Positions 1 to 9,062 of a DNA stretch of 64,000 bases are shown in pieces. Both the position numbers and the translations under genes were made by a program. Every line of letters starts with the position of its first letter. The first letter of the stretch is position 1. The stretch is from the NCBI RefSeq assembly GCF_004339025.1, contig NZ_SMFT01000004.1:62001-126000 (forward strand), written 5' to 3'. The notes under the pieces are model-generated. The model had not been told where the DNA came from. It was given only the letters and a program-made list of their open reading frames with translations, and searched no databases. This DNA comes from Volucribacter psittacicida (GTDB taxonomy: Bacteria; Pseudomonadota; Gammaproteobacteria; Enterobacterales; Pasteurellaceae).

Positions 1-182
1 ACAGTTTTACCCACTTTATCTTGCATTTCATCAAAAGTATCTTGAGTTTCCTCTACGGTATTTTGTAAACCGAATAATTCTTTTTCAAAACGCTCTAAAA
101 AAGCAATAATTTTCGCACCATCAGAAGATAATTTATCTTTAATGCCAATTTCAAGAAAAAGTGAATCAATAATATTTGTCAT
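1..182 (-). CDS. Phage tail tape measure protein, N-terminal part (partial)
   Basis: The first 60 codons of a leftward gene start at 182 and run off the window. The visible protein begins MTNIIDSLFLEIGIKDKL and continues into charged, heptad-like helix, as tape measure proteins do. Its place directly after a frameshifted tail chaperone pair is the usual position of the tape measure gene, whose product sets tail length and is folded by those chaperones. The identification rests on this order rather than on a conserved motif, because the main body is not in the window. Confidence 0.65.
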   Translation of the reverse strand, partial: MTNIIDSLFLEIGIKDKLSSDGAKIIAFLERFEKELFGLQNTVEETQDTFDEMQDKVGKT

Positions 183-214
183 AATGAAAAACCTTAAAAA
201 AGAACAAAGGGCTA

Positions 215-801
215 TTAACGATGTTTAGCCGTTTTATTTTGGTTATAGGAATCAACGCTAATCACTTCAAGCAAATCTAAAGCGTCTTCTAAGCTATAAA
301 CTGTTTGTAATTCGTGTAACGTTGCAAGCCTATATGAAACGATCATACCAACGGTATAAGTTAAATTAATGTATGCCTCACCAGAATTTGGTTTTCCTAC
401 CCCTAAATCTGGATATTGGCGTCTTTCAAAAAATCAATGTGTAACATTAATGCTTCTTTACGCAAGTACCATAATGTAGTGAAATCCTGTACATCATTGA
501 GGGTTAAATCTAATTGACGGGGAACACCGCCTTCTGGAATGATTTTGACGCAATCAAGTAATTCATCTAATAAGGGAATCGCTTTTTCTTCATCAATATT
601 TTGCAAAGCTGATAACAAGACTGCACTGATCCCCAACATACCTACTTGTGCATTTGGTACTTTAATTCCTGCATTTGATAAAGCAATTAACACTTTCATT
701 GCCCATTTATCTGCTTTTGCGACAGGCATTTCAGTAATTAAAAAATTAACTCCTGCATCTCGCCCTTTTTGAATAGTAACTTTTTTCTCTTTTAATGACA
801 T
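215..801 (-). CDS. Tail assembly chaperone, -1 frameshifted long form (G-T type fusion)
   Basis: This is the long product made when ribosomes slip back one base near codon 124 of the short chaperone. The shifted frame stays open from the slip site down to a stop at 215-217, adding about 70 residues (…FERRQYPDLGVGKPNSGEA then a helical tail ending TAKHR). The extension alone has no plausible start with a ribosome binding site, and the slip site TTTTTTG is in the correct phase for a -1 shift (T TTT TTG). In lambda the matching G and GT proteins bind the tape measure and recruit tail tube subunits. The shift itself is inferred, not measured. Confidence 0.75.
403..801 (-). CDS. Tail assembly chaperone, short form
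   Basis: A 132-residue protein beginning MSLKEKKVTIQ. I chose the ATG at 801 because AGGTGG lies six bases upstream; the frame is open further back but without a binding site. It lies between the tail tube and tape measure genes, the standard position of the first tail chaperone. It would prevent aggregation of the tape measure protein and act with the frameshifted longer form. No enzymatic motif is present. The family is assigned from position, size and the frameshift arrangement. Confidence 0.7.
   Translation of the reverse strand: MSLKEKKVTIQKGRDAGVNFLITEMPVAKADKWAMKVLIALSNAGIKVPNAQVGMLGISAVLLSALQNIDEEKAIPLLDELLDCVKIIPEGGVPRQLDLTLNDVQDFTTLWYLRKEALMLHIDFLKDANIQI
427..433 (-). promoter_or_regulatory. 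Slippery heptamer TTTTTTG for programmed -1 frameshift
   Basis: On the minus strand the zero-frame codons are GAT TTT TTG, giving X XXY YYZ with both tRNAs able to re-pair after a one-base backward slip. The zero frame ends 22 bases beyond the heptamer (TAG at 403-405), while the -1 frame continues to 215. Confidence 0.75.
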
Positions 802-867
802 TTTCCACCTCTTAAAAAACAAAAGCCCGATAAAATCGAGCTTTTACATAATCATTTTAACAATCAC

Positions 868-1311
868 TTAAATATCTTCCGCACCATTATTTACAACACG
901 AAACGTGTAGGTTACTGAGTCAAGAAGTTTCTTCGCATTTGTACCGCCTGGAATATTTACCATAAAACCAGATGAACTATATCGCTTTCCAATAGATGGA
1001 ATTTCACAAGAAAACTCTAACGCAACCGTTTCCTGCGTGTTGTTAATATGGTTGATTAGCTTATCAAAGTATGAACAACTTGGGCTATTGGCTTGCAATT
1101 GGATATTTAAATCCACCTCGTAAGGTGTAAATCCGCCTGATTGAATACCATCAACCCCTAATACGGTTTCGCCAATTTGCCCTTGTCCATAATCAAAGGC
1201 ATTATCTGCCGCATATTGTTCCATTTTTACCCAATTATCATTAAAGCCTTTTGCTCTAACTTGCAAAATACTATTTGCTGAGGTAAGTGTTTTTTCTGTA
1301 TTGGTACGCAT
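868..1311 (-). CDS. Tail tube protein (DUF3277-like)
   Basis: A 147-residue protein immediately downstream of the sheath gene. Its size, beta-rich composition and position (sheath, tube, chaperones, tape measure) match the inner tube proteins of contractile phage tails; the sequence resembles the DUF3277 family that accompanies DUF3383 sheaths. It would polymerise into the tube through which DNA leaves the capsid. There is a 28-bp gap to the sheath gene and both are read leftward in the late operon. I see no signal peptide or enzymatic motif. Confidence 0.7.
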   Translation of the reverse strand: MRTNTEKTLTSANSILQVRAKGFNDNWVKMEQYAADNAFDYGQGQIGETVLGVDGIQSGGFTPYEVDLNIQLQANSPSCSYFDKLINHINNTQETVALEFSCEIPSIGKRYSSSGFMVNIPGGTNAKKLLDSVTYTFRVVNNGAEDI

Positions 1312-1339
1312 TTTTAATCCTTAATGATATGAAAAATAA

Positions 1340-2818
1340 TTACTGAACATTAATTGAAGCCAAATTAATTGATTGCACGCTACCACCATCGGTGTACCAT
1401 AACTTCATTGGATTTGATTGACGAACACCTCGAGTTTGTGCTGTCGCCTTTTCAATAAGCAAACAATAACCTCGTGTTTCAATCATACTGGCGGCATCAA
1501 ATCCAGCTTCTCGGTTAATAATGGCTTTTTGTTGCTCACTTAATGATACGCCGATTTGAATTGAACCAAAATTTAATGCTTCATTAATTGGATCGGTACA
1601 AGCTGCACGTTGTAATGCAATGCCGTCAGCGTTATATGGAATAGATTTTGCGGAAGTCAACAAAGTCATTAATGCGAGTTGTAATTGGCTATTAATTCGG
1701 ATTTGGTTGACGAAAGCATCAATCCATTTCCATTTCCCCGGCATTTGCCCTGGCGATAAAAATAAAAAGCGATCATTTGCGGTAGCCCAAGCTCCATAGA
1801 AGTTATAACCATTTTCCTCTAAATTTTTCGCTATTGTTGCCTCTGTAACATCCGCACTTAAACCTGATTGCCCTTTAAATTTTAAGGTAATCCGCCCTTG
1901 TCGTTCAGTAAAATCAATGGAAGCGATAGTGCCACACACAAAAGCGGCTTTATCAACGCCCCCATAAATAGGACAACAACCACTAAACTCACTTTCTTTT
2001 AATTTAGCCCCAAAACAAGTGGTATTTCCTGTTAATGTAGCCTCTTCTTCAAATCCCCAACCTACATATAAGAATCGCTCATTCTGGTTATTTACCCATT
2101 CAGCGAAAGCTATTTTTTCCTCTAAAGATGGCTCAAAAATTGTGGTAAACGTTGCCCAGTTTAATGTAGAACTTGTAACAGATTGCATCACACTAACTGG
2201 CGTACTTTTTCCTGATCCTTGGGAAATCACTGCACCCGTCTTTTGAGTTAATTTCAATTTTTCTGCTACGGCACCTTTAGCATACGAAATAGATGATGTT
2301 GTCCCTTTGGTCGGTGAGGTAATTTTAAATGCTTGCAGTTGAGTATCAAAACTTACCTTACCAACACCAAGTGCTGTTGTCATTTTTTCCGCCGCTTTAG
2401 AAAAACTTGTTACGCTACTTAAATCCAAGCTTGTTACTTTCTTCTCTGTGCCGTCAATGGTTAAGGTTAATTCACCATTAATCGCTTTTAAGTCATCAAG
2501 TGATAATGACTTTAATGAGCCACCAAGTAAAAAAGCCTCTTCGTCTGCTGAATTATAGGCACAGAAAAACAATGTACCGGGCTTGATCGTGGAATTATCA
2601 TAGCCATTAAAATAAATGGCTGCTGCTTTATATTCCTCCGAAGTTAAGCCAAAATAATCTCCTACAGAGTCCGCTGTCGCAAAAGAAACAACCTGCCCCG
2701 TAGGTAAATTATCATTTTTACTAATAAAAACCGCATTCATTGATAATGGCGATCCACCTGAACTTAATACTGCAGGGGTTACATTAACAATTTGTGATGC
2801 TGGAATTGAATTAAACAT
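1340..2818 (-). CDS. Contractile tail sheath protein (DUF3383 family)
   Basis: A 492-residue protein with the DUF3383 pattern: N-terminal FNSIPASQIVNVTPAVLSSG, a conserved 'FISKND…PTG' stretch and a C-terminal region with INREAGFDA and the closing WYTDGG. DUF3383 proteins form tail sheaths in many myovirus-like prophages of Pasteurellaceae and other proteobacteria. Its presence shows that this phage has a contractile tail even though its early region is lambda-like. It lies between the neck protein and the tube gene. Confidence 0.8.
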   Translation of the reverse strand: MFNSIPASQIVNVTPAVLSSGGSPLSMNAVFISKNDNLPTGQVVSFATADSVGDYFGLTSEEYKAAAIYFNGYDNSTIKPGTLFFCAYNSADEEAFLLGGSLKSLSLDDLKAINGELTLTIDGTEKKVTSLDLSSVTSFSKAAEKMTTALGVGKVSFDTQLQAFKITSPTKGTTSSISYAKGAVAEKLKLTQKTGAVISQGSGKSTPVSVMQSVTSSTLNWATFTTIFEPSLEEKIAFAEWVNNQNERFLYVGWGFEEEATLTGNTTCFGAKLKESEFSGCCPIYGGVDKAAFVCGTIASIDFTERQGRITLKFKGQSGLSADVTEATIAKNLEENGYNFYGAWATANDRFLFLSPGQMPGKWKWIDAFVNQIRINSQLQLALMTLLTSAKSIPYNADGIALQRAACTDPINEALNFGSIQIGVSLSEQQKAIINREAGFDAASMIETRGYCLLIEKATAQTRGVRQSNPMKLWYTDGGSVQSINLASINVQ

Positions 2819-2828
2819 ATTAAAATCC

Positions 2829-3329
2829 TCACAATTGATTAATTTCGATGTTTGATGAAGTGATAAACTCTTGATGATGCGTTAATGCAGGGTTATAGTT
2901 AAAAAATGCTGTCAATGTCCAACGGTTTTCATATTCCGAAGCCTCATTAATAAATTGCATAAATTTAGGCTCATCGCAATAAAGTGGCTGGCCACAACTA
3001 AAACGTTCACAAGCATAAAAATCTCGCCATAAAACAGAAAATGTTTTTGCATTTTTAGCGGCATTTTCTCCGTAAAAATCTAACTGCAACATAATTTCTG
3101 CGGTTTGAACAACTTCTGCACTACTCTCATCTATGTTGTAATTATGCCTTGTCGTTGATAATGCCCTTTCATTAATGATATTCATCAAAATAAAATCGCC
3201 ATTAGGCAATGGCACATTATTGCTATACCCTCTGATTACGTTATCTTCATGCAAATTAAAAAGCCCAAGCAAAAATGCTCGGACTTCTCGGTAAATATCC
3301 TCATAAGTTATATTTAACTTTGCCGACAT
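2829..3329 (-). CDS. Phage neck terminator/tail terminator protein (LIC_12616 / gp12-like)
   Basis: 166 residues from MSAKLNITYEDIYREVRAFLL. I chose the ATG at 3329 because AAGGTGG lies just upstream; an alternative start five codons earlier has no better signal. The size, the 'ITYEDIYREVRAFLLGLF' opening and the position directly before the sheath gene fit the gp12-like neck or tail terminator family, which caps the tube and sheath at the head-proximal end. It overlaps the end of the preceding gene by 16 bases, suggesting translational coupling. Confidence 0.6.
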   Translation of the reverse strand: MSAKLNITYEDIYREVRAFLLGLFNLHEDNVIRGYSNNVPLPNGDFILMNIINERALSTTRHNYNIDESSAEVVQTAEIMLQLDFYGENAAKNAKTFSVLWRDFYACERFSCGQPLYCDEPKFMQFINEASEYENRWTLTAFFNYNPALTHHQEFITSSNIEINQL

Positions 3330-3694
3330 ACCACCACCTTGCACCAGTTAGGAAAAGATTCGGAAACAGATTTAATTAGCCATTCAGATGGTTCATTTTC
3401 TCCAAAAGCTTTAAATATTAATTTATCAGCACCTTTATTTGATATACGTCGTAGTACATGAATTTGTCCTGATACATAAACATTTAATAGCTGACCTTGT
3501 TGAGCTAATGAGTCAAATAGTTGTAAGTCAAATGAACTTAAACTTTGAGCTTGGATCATGACTTTATGCTCTTCATAAGCAGATACTCGCTTTCCTGTGT
3601 CATCAGTTTTATAACCAATATTTAACTTGAGTTTTGCTGAAATATTAGGATTAACCGCTGTAATAGCTTGATTAGCGATATGATGAAGATCCAT
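3314..3694 (-). CDS. Phage structural protein of the neck/connector region, unassigned
   Basis: 126 residues from MDLHHIANQAITAVNPNISA. The start at 3694 lies four bases after the stop of the preceding gene, with GGGAG nine bases upstream. I do not recognise a named domain. It is mostly beta-type with few charged clusters and lies among head-tail connector genes, so a collar, neck or tail completion role is likely. Homologous small genes occupy this slot in other DUF3383-tailed prophages. The exact role is not supported by the sequence. Confidence 0.5.
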   Translation of the reverse strand: MDLHHIANQAITAVNPNISAKLKLNIGYKTDDTGKRVSAYEEHKVMIQAQSLSSFDLQLFDSLAQQGQLLNVYVSGQIHVLRRISNKGADKLIFKAFGENEPSEWLIKSVSESFPNWCKVVVCRQS

Positions 3695-3698
3695 TGTG

Positions 3699-4193
3699 TT
3701 ATTCTCCCTCAACAACTTGGCTAGATATGGATGTAACTAATAATCCGCTATCTATTAATGGCTTAATAGATACTGATTTAGGTCTTTTACGTCTTCCTTT
3801 CGCATTTTTTTGATGAGCTTTTCGATTTCTAGCTATTTTAGTTGCCAGAGATAAAGGCGGAGAGTGAATATTACTTATTGTTTCTACAATATCCGCCGCT
3901 GCAATTTCGCCAAGAATTTCTAGAACTGACTCAACATCATTACCACGCTTCAACAATGCCGTTGCTTTTCCAGCCCATGTTGTTTTTTTAGTAGCTATGG
4001 TTGGTCTAAAAAAAGGTCTTGGGGGAATATGCTCACTACCATACTCTTGAATTGCAGCAATATAAGCAACCGGATTACCATTTTCATAATGCTGGTTCTC
4101 AATCACTCCCACTCTTACGCTTTTTTGTTCTCCGCTTTTTACAGCATTTATGTAATGTTTCAGTTTTGCCGTAAATTTTGCAGCTTTACTCAT
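3699..4193 (-). CDS. Tail completion / HK97 gp10-like virion morphogenesis protein
   Basis: 164 residues. Residues 49-63 contain the pattern IQEYGSEHIPPRPFFRP, the hallmark of HK97 gp10-like and related neck proteins (xYG…IPxRPFxRP). The rest is basic, with a lysine/arginine-rich stretch near residue 125-140. These proteins form a ring joining the finished head to the tail. The start codon overlaps the stop region of the DUF4054 gene upstream by four bases (ATGA-type coupling). Confidence 0.65.
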   Translation of the reverse strand: MSKAAKFTAKLKHYINAVKSGEQKSVRVGVIENQHYENGNPVAYIAAIQEYGSEHIPPRPFFRPTIATKKTTWAGKATALLKRGNDVESVLEILGEIAAADIVETISNIHSPPLSLATKIARNRKAHQKNAKGRRKRPKSVSIKPLIDSGLLVTSISSQVVEGE

Positions 4194-4609
4194 ACAAATA
4201 CACCACCTACTTTACGAACAGCTTGACGTTCAGGTAATCCACCAATAAAACATCCTACCGCTCCTACACTATTCAATAATGCCCATAATTGAACACCATA
4301 AGGAGAAGTAGATAACCAAAACTCCCAACCATTTTTTGTTGTAGGTGTAGAGAATGAAACACTCACACTTCCTTGTGAAGCTGATTGAACTGTTCCTGAT
4401 GCACCATTATTACTTTTGGTACTTTGGCTTACACTAAATAATAAATGTGCTGTCATTAGGTTTAATGCTAAAGAAAAACGTTCTCCATTTAATAACCAAC
4501 TTTCCGATAAATAACTTTTTGCTAGGTTTCCCCAAGTTTCTATCATTTCATCTGGAAATGCTTCTCCAACAAAAGCAGGGAAAATACGGCGGAAAACCTG
4601 AATATCCAT
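4190..4609 (-). CDS. Head-tail adaptor protein (DUF4054)
   Basis: 139 residues beginning MDIQVFRRIFPAFVGEAFPDEMI, typical of DUF4054: an N-terminal 'F…FPAF' segment, a helical 'LNLMTAHLLF' segment, and a C-terminal 'STPYG…WALL' region. DUF4054 proteins are adaptors placed between portal and neck. Two bases separate it from the upstream gene and it overlaps the downstream gene by four, consistent with one tightly packed late operon. Confidence 0.7.
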   Translation of the reverse strand: MDIQVFRRIFPAFVGEAFPDEMIETWGNLAKSYLSESWLLNGERFSLALNLMTAHLLFSVSQSTKSNNGASGTVQSASQGSVSVSFSTPTTKNGWEFWLSTSPYGVQLWALLNSVGAVGCFIGGLPERQAVRKVGGVFV

Positions 4610-4611
4610 TT

Positions 4612-4992
4612 TTATTCCTCGTTATTAGTTACTACTGTCACTTCACTATTTTTAGAACGATTCATTTTCCTGATTTTTTCATCCGTTAAAGGGGAGCCAC
4701 CATCGTCCTGATTCATCACTGACGCTACTTTATCCACATCTGATTTTTTATCTTGAACCACGATAAACCCTTTTTCTTTATGTAAGCGGAATACAGGATT
4801 ACTTTCTAAAATATCAAGTTCCTCTTTAGAAACTTCTGTAACTACACCCATAGGCGTAATAAAGCGATCATTCATTACACCTGCACCACCTTTGATTAAT
4901 ATCCCTTTAGAAGGAACTTGAATATCACTATTGGTTTTTGTATAAGAAGTGTAACGGTTATCACAAGATAATGTTGAAAATACGTAAGGCAT
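4612..4992 (-). CDS. Small virion-associated protein between major capsid and head-tail adaptor
   Basis: 126 residues. The N-terminal 80 residues are compact (PSKGILIKGGAGVMNDRF, then a 'TEVSKEELDILESNPVFRLH' helix) and the C-terminal 45 are charged and probably disordered. I do not recognise a characterised family. Position right after the major capsid gene suggests a head-completion or adaptor role. Comparable small genes are found here in related prophages, but that is an inference from synteny. Confidence 0.5.
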   Translation of the reverse strand: MPYVFSTLSCDNRYTSYTKTNSDIQVPSKGILIKGGAGVMNDRFITPMGVVTEVSKEELDILESNPVFRLHKEKGFIVVQDKKSDVDKVASVMNQDDGGSPLTDEKIRKMNRSKNSEVTVVTNNEE

Positions 4993-5043
4993 AATTAATT
5001 TCTCCTAAATAATAAAAAGCCCGATGTTACTCGGGCAATATCA

Positions 5044-6168
5044 TTAAATACCTGTTGCTCGATAGACGGCATAAGGGCGTTTACACATTACACCTGCTGT
5101 GGCATTAGTGTAATCCTCAACGACTGATTTTGCTTTTTGCTCAATACCTAACGCCATAAATTTGGCAGGGACAGCTTGAACCCAAACACGATTATCATCT
5201 GTTGCACCGTCCTCAATATTTTCAGCATATAGATAAAAGACATTTGCACCACCATTTGCCCCATTCAAATGAGGGGTAACACAAATTCGGCATTTAGGAT
5301 AAGTTTTACTGATCCACTCCTTAACGCTATTGCCATATTCAGAAGTAACACTTAAGAATGTTGAACAATTTGTAGGAAGAGCCAAACAAGTTGGTGTTTG
5401 TTCAGCATCAACAACCCCTTGTGATTGGATTTGCAATTGAGTAAAGGCTTGGCGAATGTCCGCAGTAATTTCTAAAAACGTTTTTTTATCCCAAGTCGTG
5501 GCGGAACCTGCGCCCGTAGCCACAGTAATATAAGCAGGAAGAGACGGATCGTTTAAGAAACCATAAGTACGAACATTCGGTGCATTATATCCAAAAAAGC
5601 CTACGTTATTACGTTGCATTTCTAAAGCTAGCTCTGCAGCCGCACGTTTTTCTGCGGCACTGTTTAATCGCATTGCACCTGCTCTCGCTTCCTCTAAACG
5701 TCCAACGCTAATACCTTTTTCAAAGCGTACGATTGTACGGCGTTCAAAACCTGCATTATAGCTTGAGAATGGCACATTAGATGTGTCGCCATAAGGTACT
5801 GCGTCCCCCATAGTTTCTAACACGCCTTGTACAACCTCTTCATCATGCCATTCGCCGACAGTCATAATACCGATAAGCTCATCAATTTTACGAGGTGCAA
5901 AGGCTGCTCGAACAAATCCAGGTAACCAAGCTTGTAAAAATTGAACTGGAACACCAGAATTTGCCGTAAATACTCCACCGTTCACATCATCCATAGCAAA
6001 TGCTTGTGGCGCTTTACGTAAATACTCATTAGAAAAACCAATACCGACCTTTTGTAAGGCTTTATAATTCGGAACATCCGCAGCATCCATAGTAATAAGC
6101 GGTCTATTTTCCGAAATACATTCAGCGACTCGGCGTCCGCTAATATATCCATGTTCTTTTGATAACAT
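5044..6168 (-). CDS. Major capsid protein (DUF2184 family)
   Basis: 374 residues. The segment GVPVQFLQAWLPGFVRAAFAPRKIDELIG followed by 'GEWHDEEVVQGVLETMGDAVPYGD' is characteristic of DUF2184 capsid proteins, and the C-terminus carries the usual 'AVPAKFMALGIEQKAKSVVEDY' strand region. It forms the icosahedral shell (HK97 fold). It is preceded by a cement protein and a protease/scaffold, the normal order for head genes. No truncation is seen. A short hairpin with reading 'GCCCGA…TCGGGC' at about 5020-5036 follows the gene but has no strong T-run. Confidence 0.8.
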   Translation of the reverse strand: MLSKEHGYISGRRVAECISENRPLITMDAADVPNYKALQKVGIGFSNEYLRKAPQAFAMDDVNGGVFTANSGVPVQFLQAWLPGFVRAAFAPRKIDELIGIMTVGEWHDEEVVQGVLETMGDAVPYGDTSNVPFSSYNAGFERRTIVRFEKGISVGRLEEARAGAMRLNSAAEKRAAAELALEMQRNNVGFFGYNAPNVRTYGFLNDPSLPAYITVATGAGSATTWDKKTFLEITADIRQAFTQLQIQSQGVVDAEQTPTCLALPTNCSTFLSVTSEYGNSVKEWISKTYPKCRICVTPHLNGANGGANVFYLYAENIEDGATDDNRVWVQAVPAKFMALGIEQKAKSVVEDYTNATAGVMCKRPYAVYRATGI

Positions 6169-6188
6169 TAAAATCCCCTTTGTATAAG

Positions 6189-6701
6189 TTAATTAGTTAA
6201 ACGGATCACAGTAAGCCCACCAGCGGCTGTTACTGGATAACGATAAATAACAGCATTAGGCACAAACGCTTTACCAGCTCCCGCTGTTGCAGTTCCTGCC
6301 GCTACGGTTGATAATTCCCCTGTCGTTGTATCATAAACAACAAGATCACCAACAGCACATTTCGTTGAGACTTTTACAACAACATCTCCCATCGTGATAA
6401 AGTCACCATGTTGATTATCTGGAATATTTAATGTTGGCTCTAATGTGCCTGCCTCTGTACCATACGAAATACTTTCTTTAGGATTGGCTAAAATCCCTGC
6501 AAATACTCGCCCTGAACTGATTTCGCCACCAACTTTTGCAATATTGGTTGATGCGTCTTTCGTGAAGCAATATCCGTAGATATTTTTTTGCCCACTACCT
6601 GATTGAATAAGCAAACTTTCAGCTCTCGTTGGCGAATTTAAGTGAATATCCCCAGGAACGCCAAAACCTTGCTCAGTTTGAACTGTTTTTTGAAACGCCA
6701 T
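6189..6701 (-). CDS. Structural cement/decoration protein (Gp24-like)
   Basis: 170 residues, low charge, rich in Gly, Thr and Val, with a repeated beta-sandwich look (GDIHLNSPTRAESL…GGEISSGRVFAGILANPK…GDVVVKVSTKCAVGDLVVYD). This matches the phage structural cement (Gp24-like) proteins encoded next to DUF2184 capsid genes. They bind the outside of the shell and stabilise it. It sits 20 bp upstream of the capsid gene in the same operon. Confidence 0.65.
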   Translation of the reverse strand: MAFQKTVQTEQGFGVPGDIHLNSPTRAESLLIQSGSGQKNIYGYCFTKDASTNIAKVGGEISSGRVFAGILANPKESISYGTEAGTLEPTLNIPDNQHGDFITMGDVVVKVSTKCAVGDLVVYDTTTGELSTVAAGTATAGAGKAFVPNAVIYRYPVTAAGGLTVIRLTN

Positions 6702-6709
6702 AATGTCTC

Positions 6710-7951
6710 CTATTTTGTTAATTGTTTATCTACAAACGAATTATCCGTTTTATCCATCGCTGAAGTAGTTACTTGTTTGTTAATTGGGGTGCGATGAGTC
6801 ATATAACCTGTAAGCATAGCTAATTCTTGCCCTCGATTTGCTTTTAAACCCAGTTTTTTACAGGCATAAATAGCAATATCATTGGCATCCATTGCTGAGC
6901 AATCAAAAGCACCGGTAAAGCCTGATACTTGTTGATATAATTTATTTTTCTTCGCAATTTCAGTCATTGCTAATTTTGCAACATCTGCCGCATCCATACT
7001 TTCAGCTTCTTTTGCTTTATTATCAGATTCTAGGGTATTATCCTCGTCATCTTCTGATTGTGTTTCTTTATTTGAGCCTGCTTTTAATTCAGCAACTTCT
7101 TTCGATAAATTTTCAACAACACTAATCAATTTTTCCAATGGACCTAGTTTTTCTTCCTCATCATCAGAACTAAACTCATCCTTTTCATTTGGTTCTTGAT
7201 CTGAGGTATCAGGATCATTGTCATTTTCTAAATCATTAATGGAATTATCTTCACTAGATTGTTTAACCTCTTCAACTTTCGCCGATAACGCTGCGATCTG
7301 TTCTGGTGTTAATCCTTGAAGTTGTTCCAATAGTTCTTCTAAAGTCATTTGTTTTCTCTCCATAAAAGAATCACAAGTAAAATTAAATTGTCCAAGGTTT
7401 ACATCATCGTGATCTAACACTCGAACATCTCCGCCCATCCTGCCACTCTCTACAAGGGCTAGATGATTTCCTCTTAAATCCCGTTGTATATAATCATAAA
7501 GTTGCCCATTCCATACACCGGGATTATGCTCATAACGGCAACGATAACCGAGCGATAATTCTTTCTTACCATTCTCAATTTTTCGTGCCAATGTTTCTGA
7601 AAATGCTTTAATATTTCCGTATAAAATACCGTCTTTAAAATAAACATCTTCGCCAATCACACCGCTTACACCTTTTTTTTCAGCAGGCGTCATTCCTATA
7701 TTTTCGCTACCTAACATAGCGTGATCATCAACCCAAGGGACTAATTTGAAACTGTCAATGGCTTGTTGATTTGATAGTTCACTTGCTGGCCTATAAACGG
7801 CATATAATTTATTTAAATCTGGCGGTTGTTCACCATTGGGTAATCTGATTGCCGATCCTCTGTAAAAGAAAACCCCCTCTTTACTGAGGGGGTTATTTCT
7901 TACTTCGAACCAGCCATTATTATCAATATCTTTTTTGTCTTGTCCTATCAT
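6710..7951 (-). CDS. Prohead protease with C-terminal scaffold (DUF2213)
   Basis: 413 residues. Residues 1-180 form the DUF2213 protease: [10 protein letters not shown] (His77), [11 protein letters not shown] (Ser133) and [11 protein letters not shown] (161-171) resemble the His/Ser catalytic arrangement of phage prohead proteases. Residues 195-300 are strongly acidic and coiled, as expected of a scaffold that is digested during maturation. The C-terminal 90 residues end in a conserved '[13 protein letters not shown]' stretch. A run of eight A/T bases at about 7671-7678 lies inside the gene. It lies before the cement and capsid genes. Confidence 0.75.
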   Translation of the reverse strand: MIGQDKKDIDNNGWFEVRNNPLSKEGVFFYRGSAIRLPNGEQPPDLNKLYAVYRPASELSNQQAIDSFKLVPWVDDHAMLGSENIGMTPAEKKGVSGVIGEDVYFKDGILYGNIKAFSETLARKIENGKKELSLGYRCRYEHNPGVWNGQLYDYIQRDLRGNHLALVESGRMGGDVRVLDHDDVNLGQFNFTCDSFMERKQMTLEELLEQLQGLTPEQIAALSAKVEEVKQSSEDNSINDLENDNDPDTSDQEPNEKDEFSSDDEEEKLGPLEKLISVVENLSKEVAELKAGSNKETQSEDDEDNTLESDNKAKEAESMDAADVAKLAMTEIAKKNKLYQQVSGFTGAFDCSAMDANDIAIYACKKLGLKANRGQELAMLTGYMTHRTPINKQVTTSAMDKTDNSFVDKQLTK

Positions 7952-7961
7952 TGATGATGTC

Positions 7962-9062
7962 CTACTGTTTTGTCCTTTGATATAGAATATCTAACCGTTC
8001 TAAATAATCTAAACTATCCTGAACAACATACTTTTTCAATCCATCAGGCAATTCTTTCCCTTTAGGTAAATACCACGTCTTTTCATAACTATCCCATCTC
8101 GCTCCAAAAGATTTCGCTATCTCTTTTTCAGCATAGGGAACATTTAATATTGTTCGTTTTGACTTCTCTAACGCTTTTTTCTCTGCTTTTCTGCGTTTAG
8201 TTTCAGCCCTTTTTTCATTATCCCTACGATTTAGTTGATCAGATAATTCTTTTACTTCACGAGCAATCATATTACCTGCTTTAGTGAAGCGATATTTTTC
8301 TGTTCCAGGAACTTTTTCAATGATACCTGAACTGATAAAACTCTCAGGAGAAGTACCTAATTCGCTTTTATTAAATGCTGTTCGATGTTTAGAATTAATA
8401 ATTGAAATTAGATTTAGCCCTTGTTGGGTTCTTCCCCTCCCTCTGTCGTTTAATACTGGTAAAATCTGTTTAGCAAAACTTTCAGCGTCTTTTTCGCTTG
8501 TATTCGAAAAGTCAGCATTTTGTTGTTTTTTCATAGATTTTACGAAAGCACTTATGTTTTTAATGCTGTAACTTTTTTTATTGCTCTGACTTAAAATAGA
8601 CGTGATTTCATTTTTTTCGACATTATCTTTAGGAGAAGTTTGAGTAGTAATTTCACTTTGTGAAAGCCTTCTTTGTGCATTTCTCGCATATATCACAAGC
8701 CGATTATTTAATCTCTCTTCCGACCAATTTTCCATATCTTCTAATATATGATCAGGTAATTGATTGCCCGTAAGTTTTTTGATTTTTTCTATTAATTCTC
8801 TACTTTTACTCGTATTTTCAGGTTTTTCTGTAGAAGATTGTGGTGTCCTAGTTTGTTTTCCTATCTTGTTAATTTTTTCTCCATTAAATTTTCCCCCCAT
8901 ACCTTTAACAATTCTTCCCTCATCATCAATTTCTACAGCTCTACCTTTATTATGTGCTCCATTAGGTTTCACTGTGATCCAACGATTATCCATTGCTTGA
9001 ATGGATAATTTAGCAAAGAGATGATTTATTCTTTCTATCTGTGATGAATTAAATTGAATCAT
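7962..9062 (-). CDS. Phage head-region protein with C-terminal DUF5710 domain
   Basis: 366 residues. The N-terminus ([34 protein letters not shown], split here for length: residues 29-62) resembles a segment often fused to minor head proteins. The middle is low-complexity and basic. Residues 305-345 ([18 protein letters not shown] then KTWYLPKG) are a clear DUF5710 domain, a small fold found in phage primase- and relaxase-like proteins. It is one base from the SPP1 gp7-like gene, so it may be the split-off tail of a larger minor head protein. Function unknown. Confidence 0.55.
   Translation of the reverse strand: MIQFNSSQIERINHLFAKLSIQAMDNRWITVKPNGAHNKGRAVEIDDEGRIVKGMGGKFNGEKINKIGKQTRTPQSSTEKPENTSKSRELIEKIKKLTGNQLPDHILEDMENWSEERLNNRLVIYARNAQRRLSQSEITTQTSPKDNVEKNEITSILSQSNKKSYSIKNISAFVKSMKKQQNADFSNTSEKDAESFAKQILPVLNDRGRGRTQQGLNLISIINSKHRTAFNKSELGTSPESFISSGIIEKVPGTEKYRFTKAGNMIAREVKELSDQLNRRDNEKRAETKRRKAEKKALEKSKRTILNVPYAEKEIAKSFGARWDSYEKTWYLPKGKELPDGLKKYVVQDSLDYLERLDILYQRTKQ

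Noticed and set aside
5020-5036. Terminator after the capsid gene
   Set aside because: A short GCCCGA/TCGGGC stem exists but lacks a solid T-run in the leftward direction, and late operons rarely stop there.
7671-7678. Run of eight T in the DUF2213 gene as a phase-variation tract
   Set aside because: AT-rich runs of this length are common here; no other sign of switching in a capsid protease.
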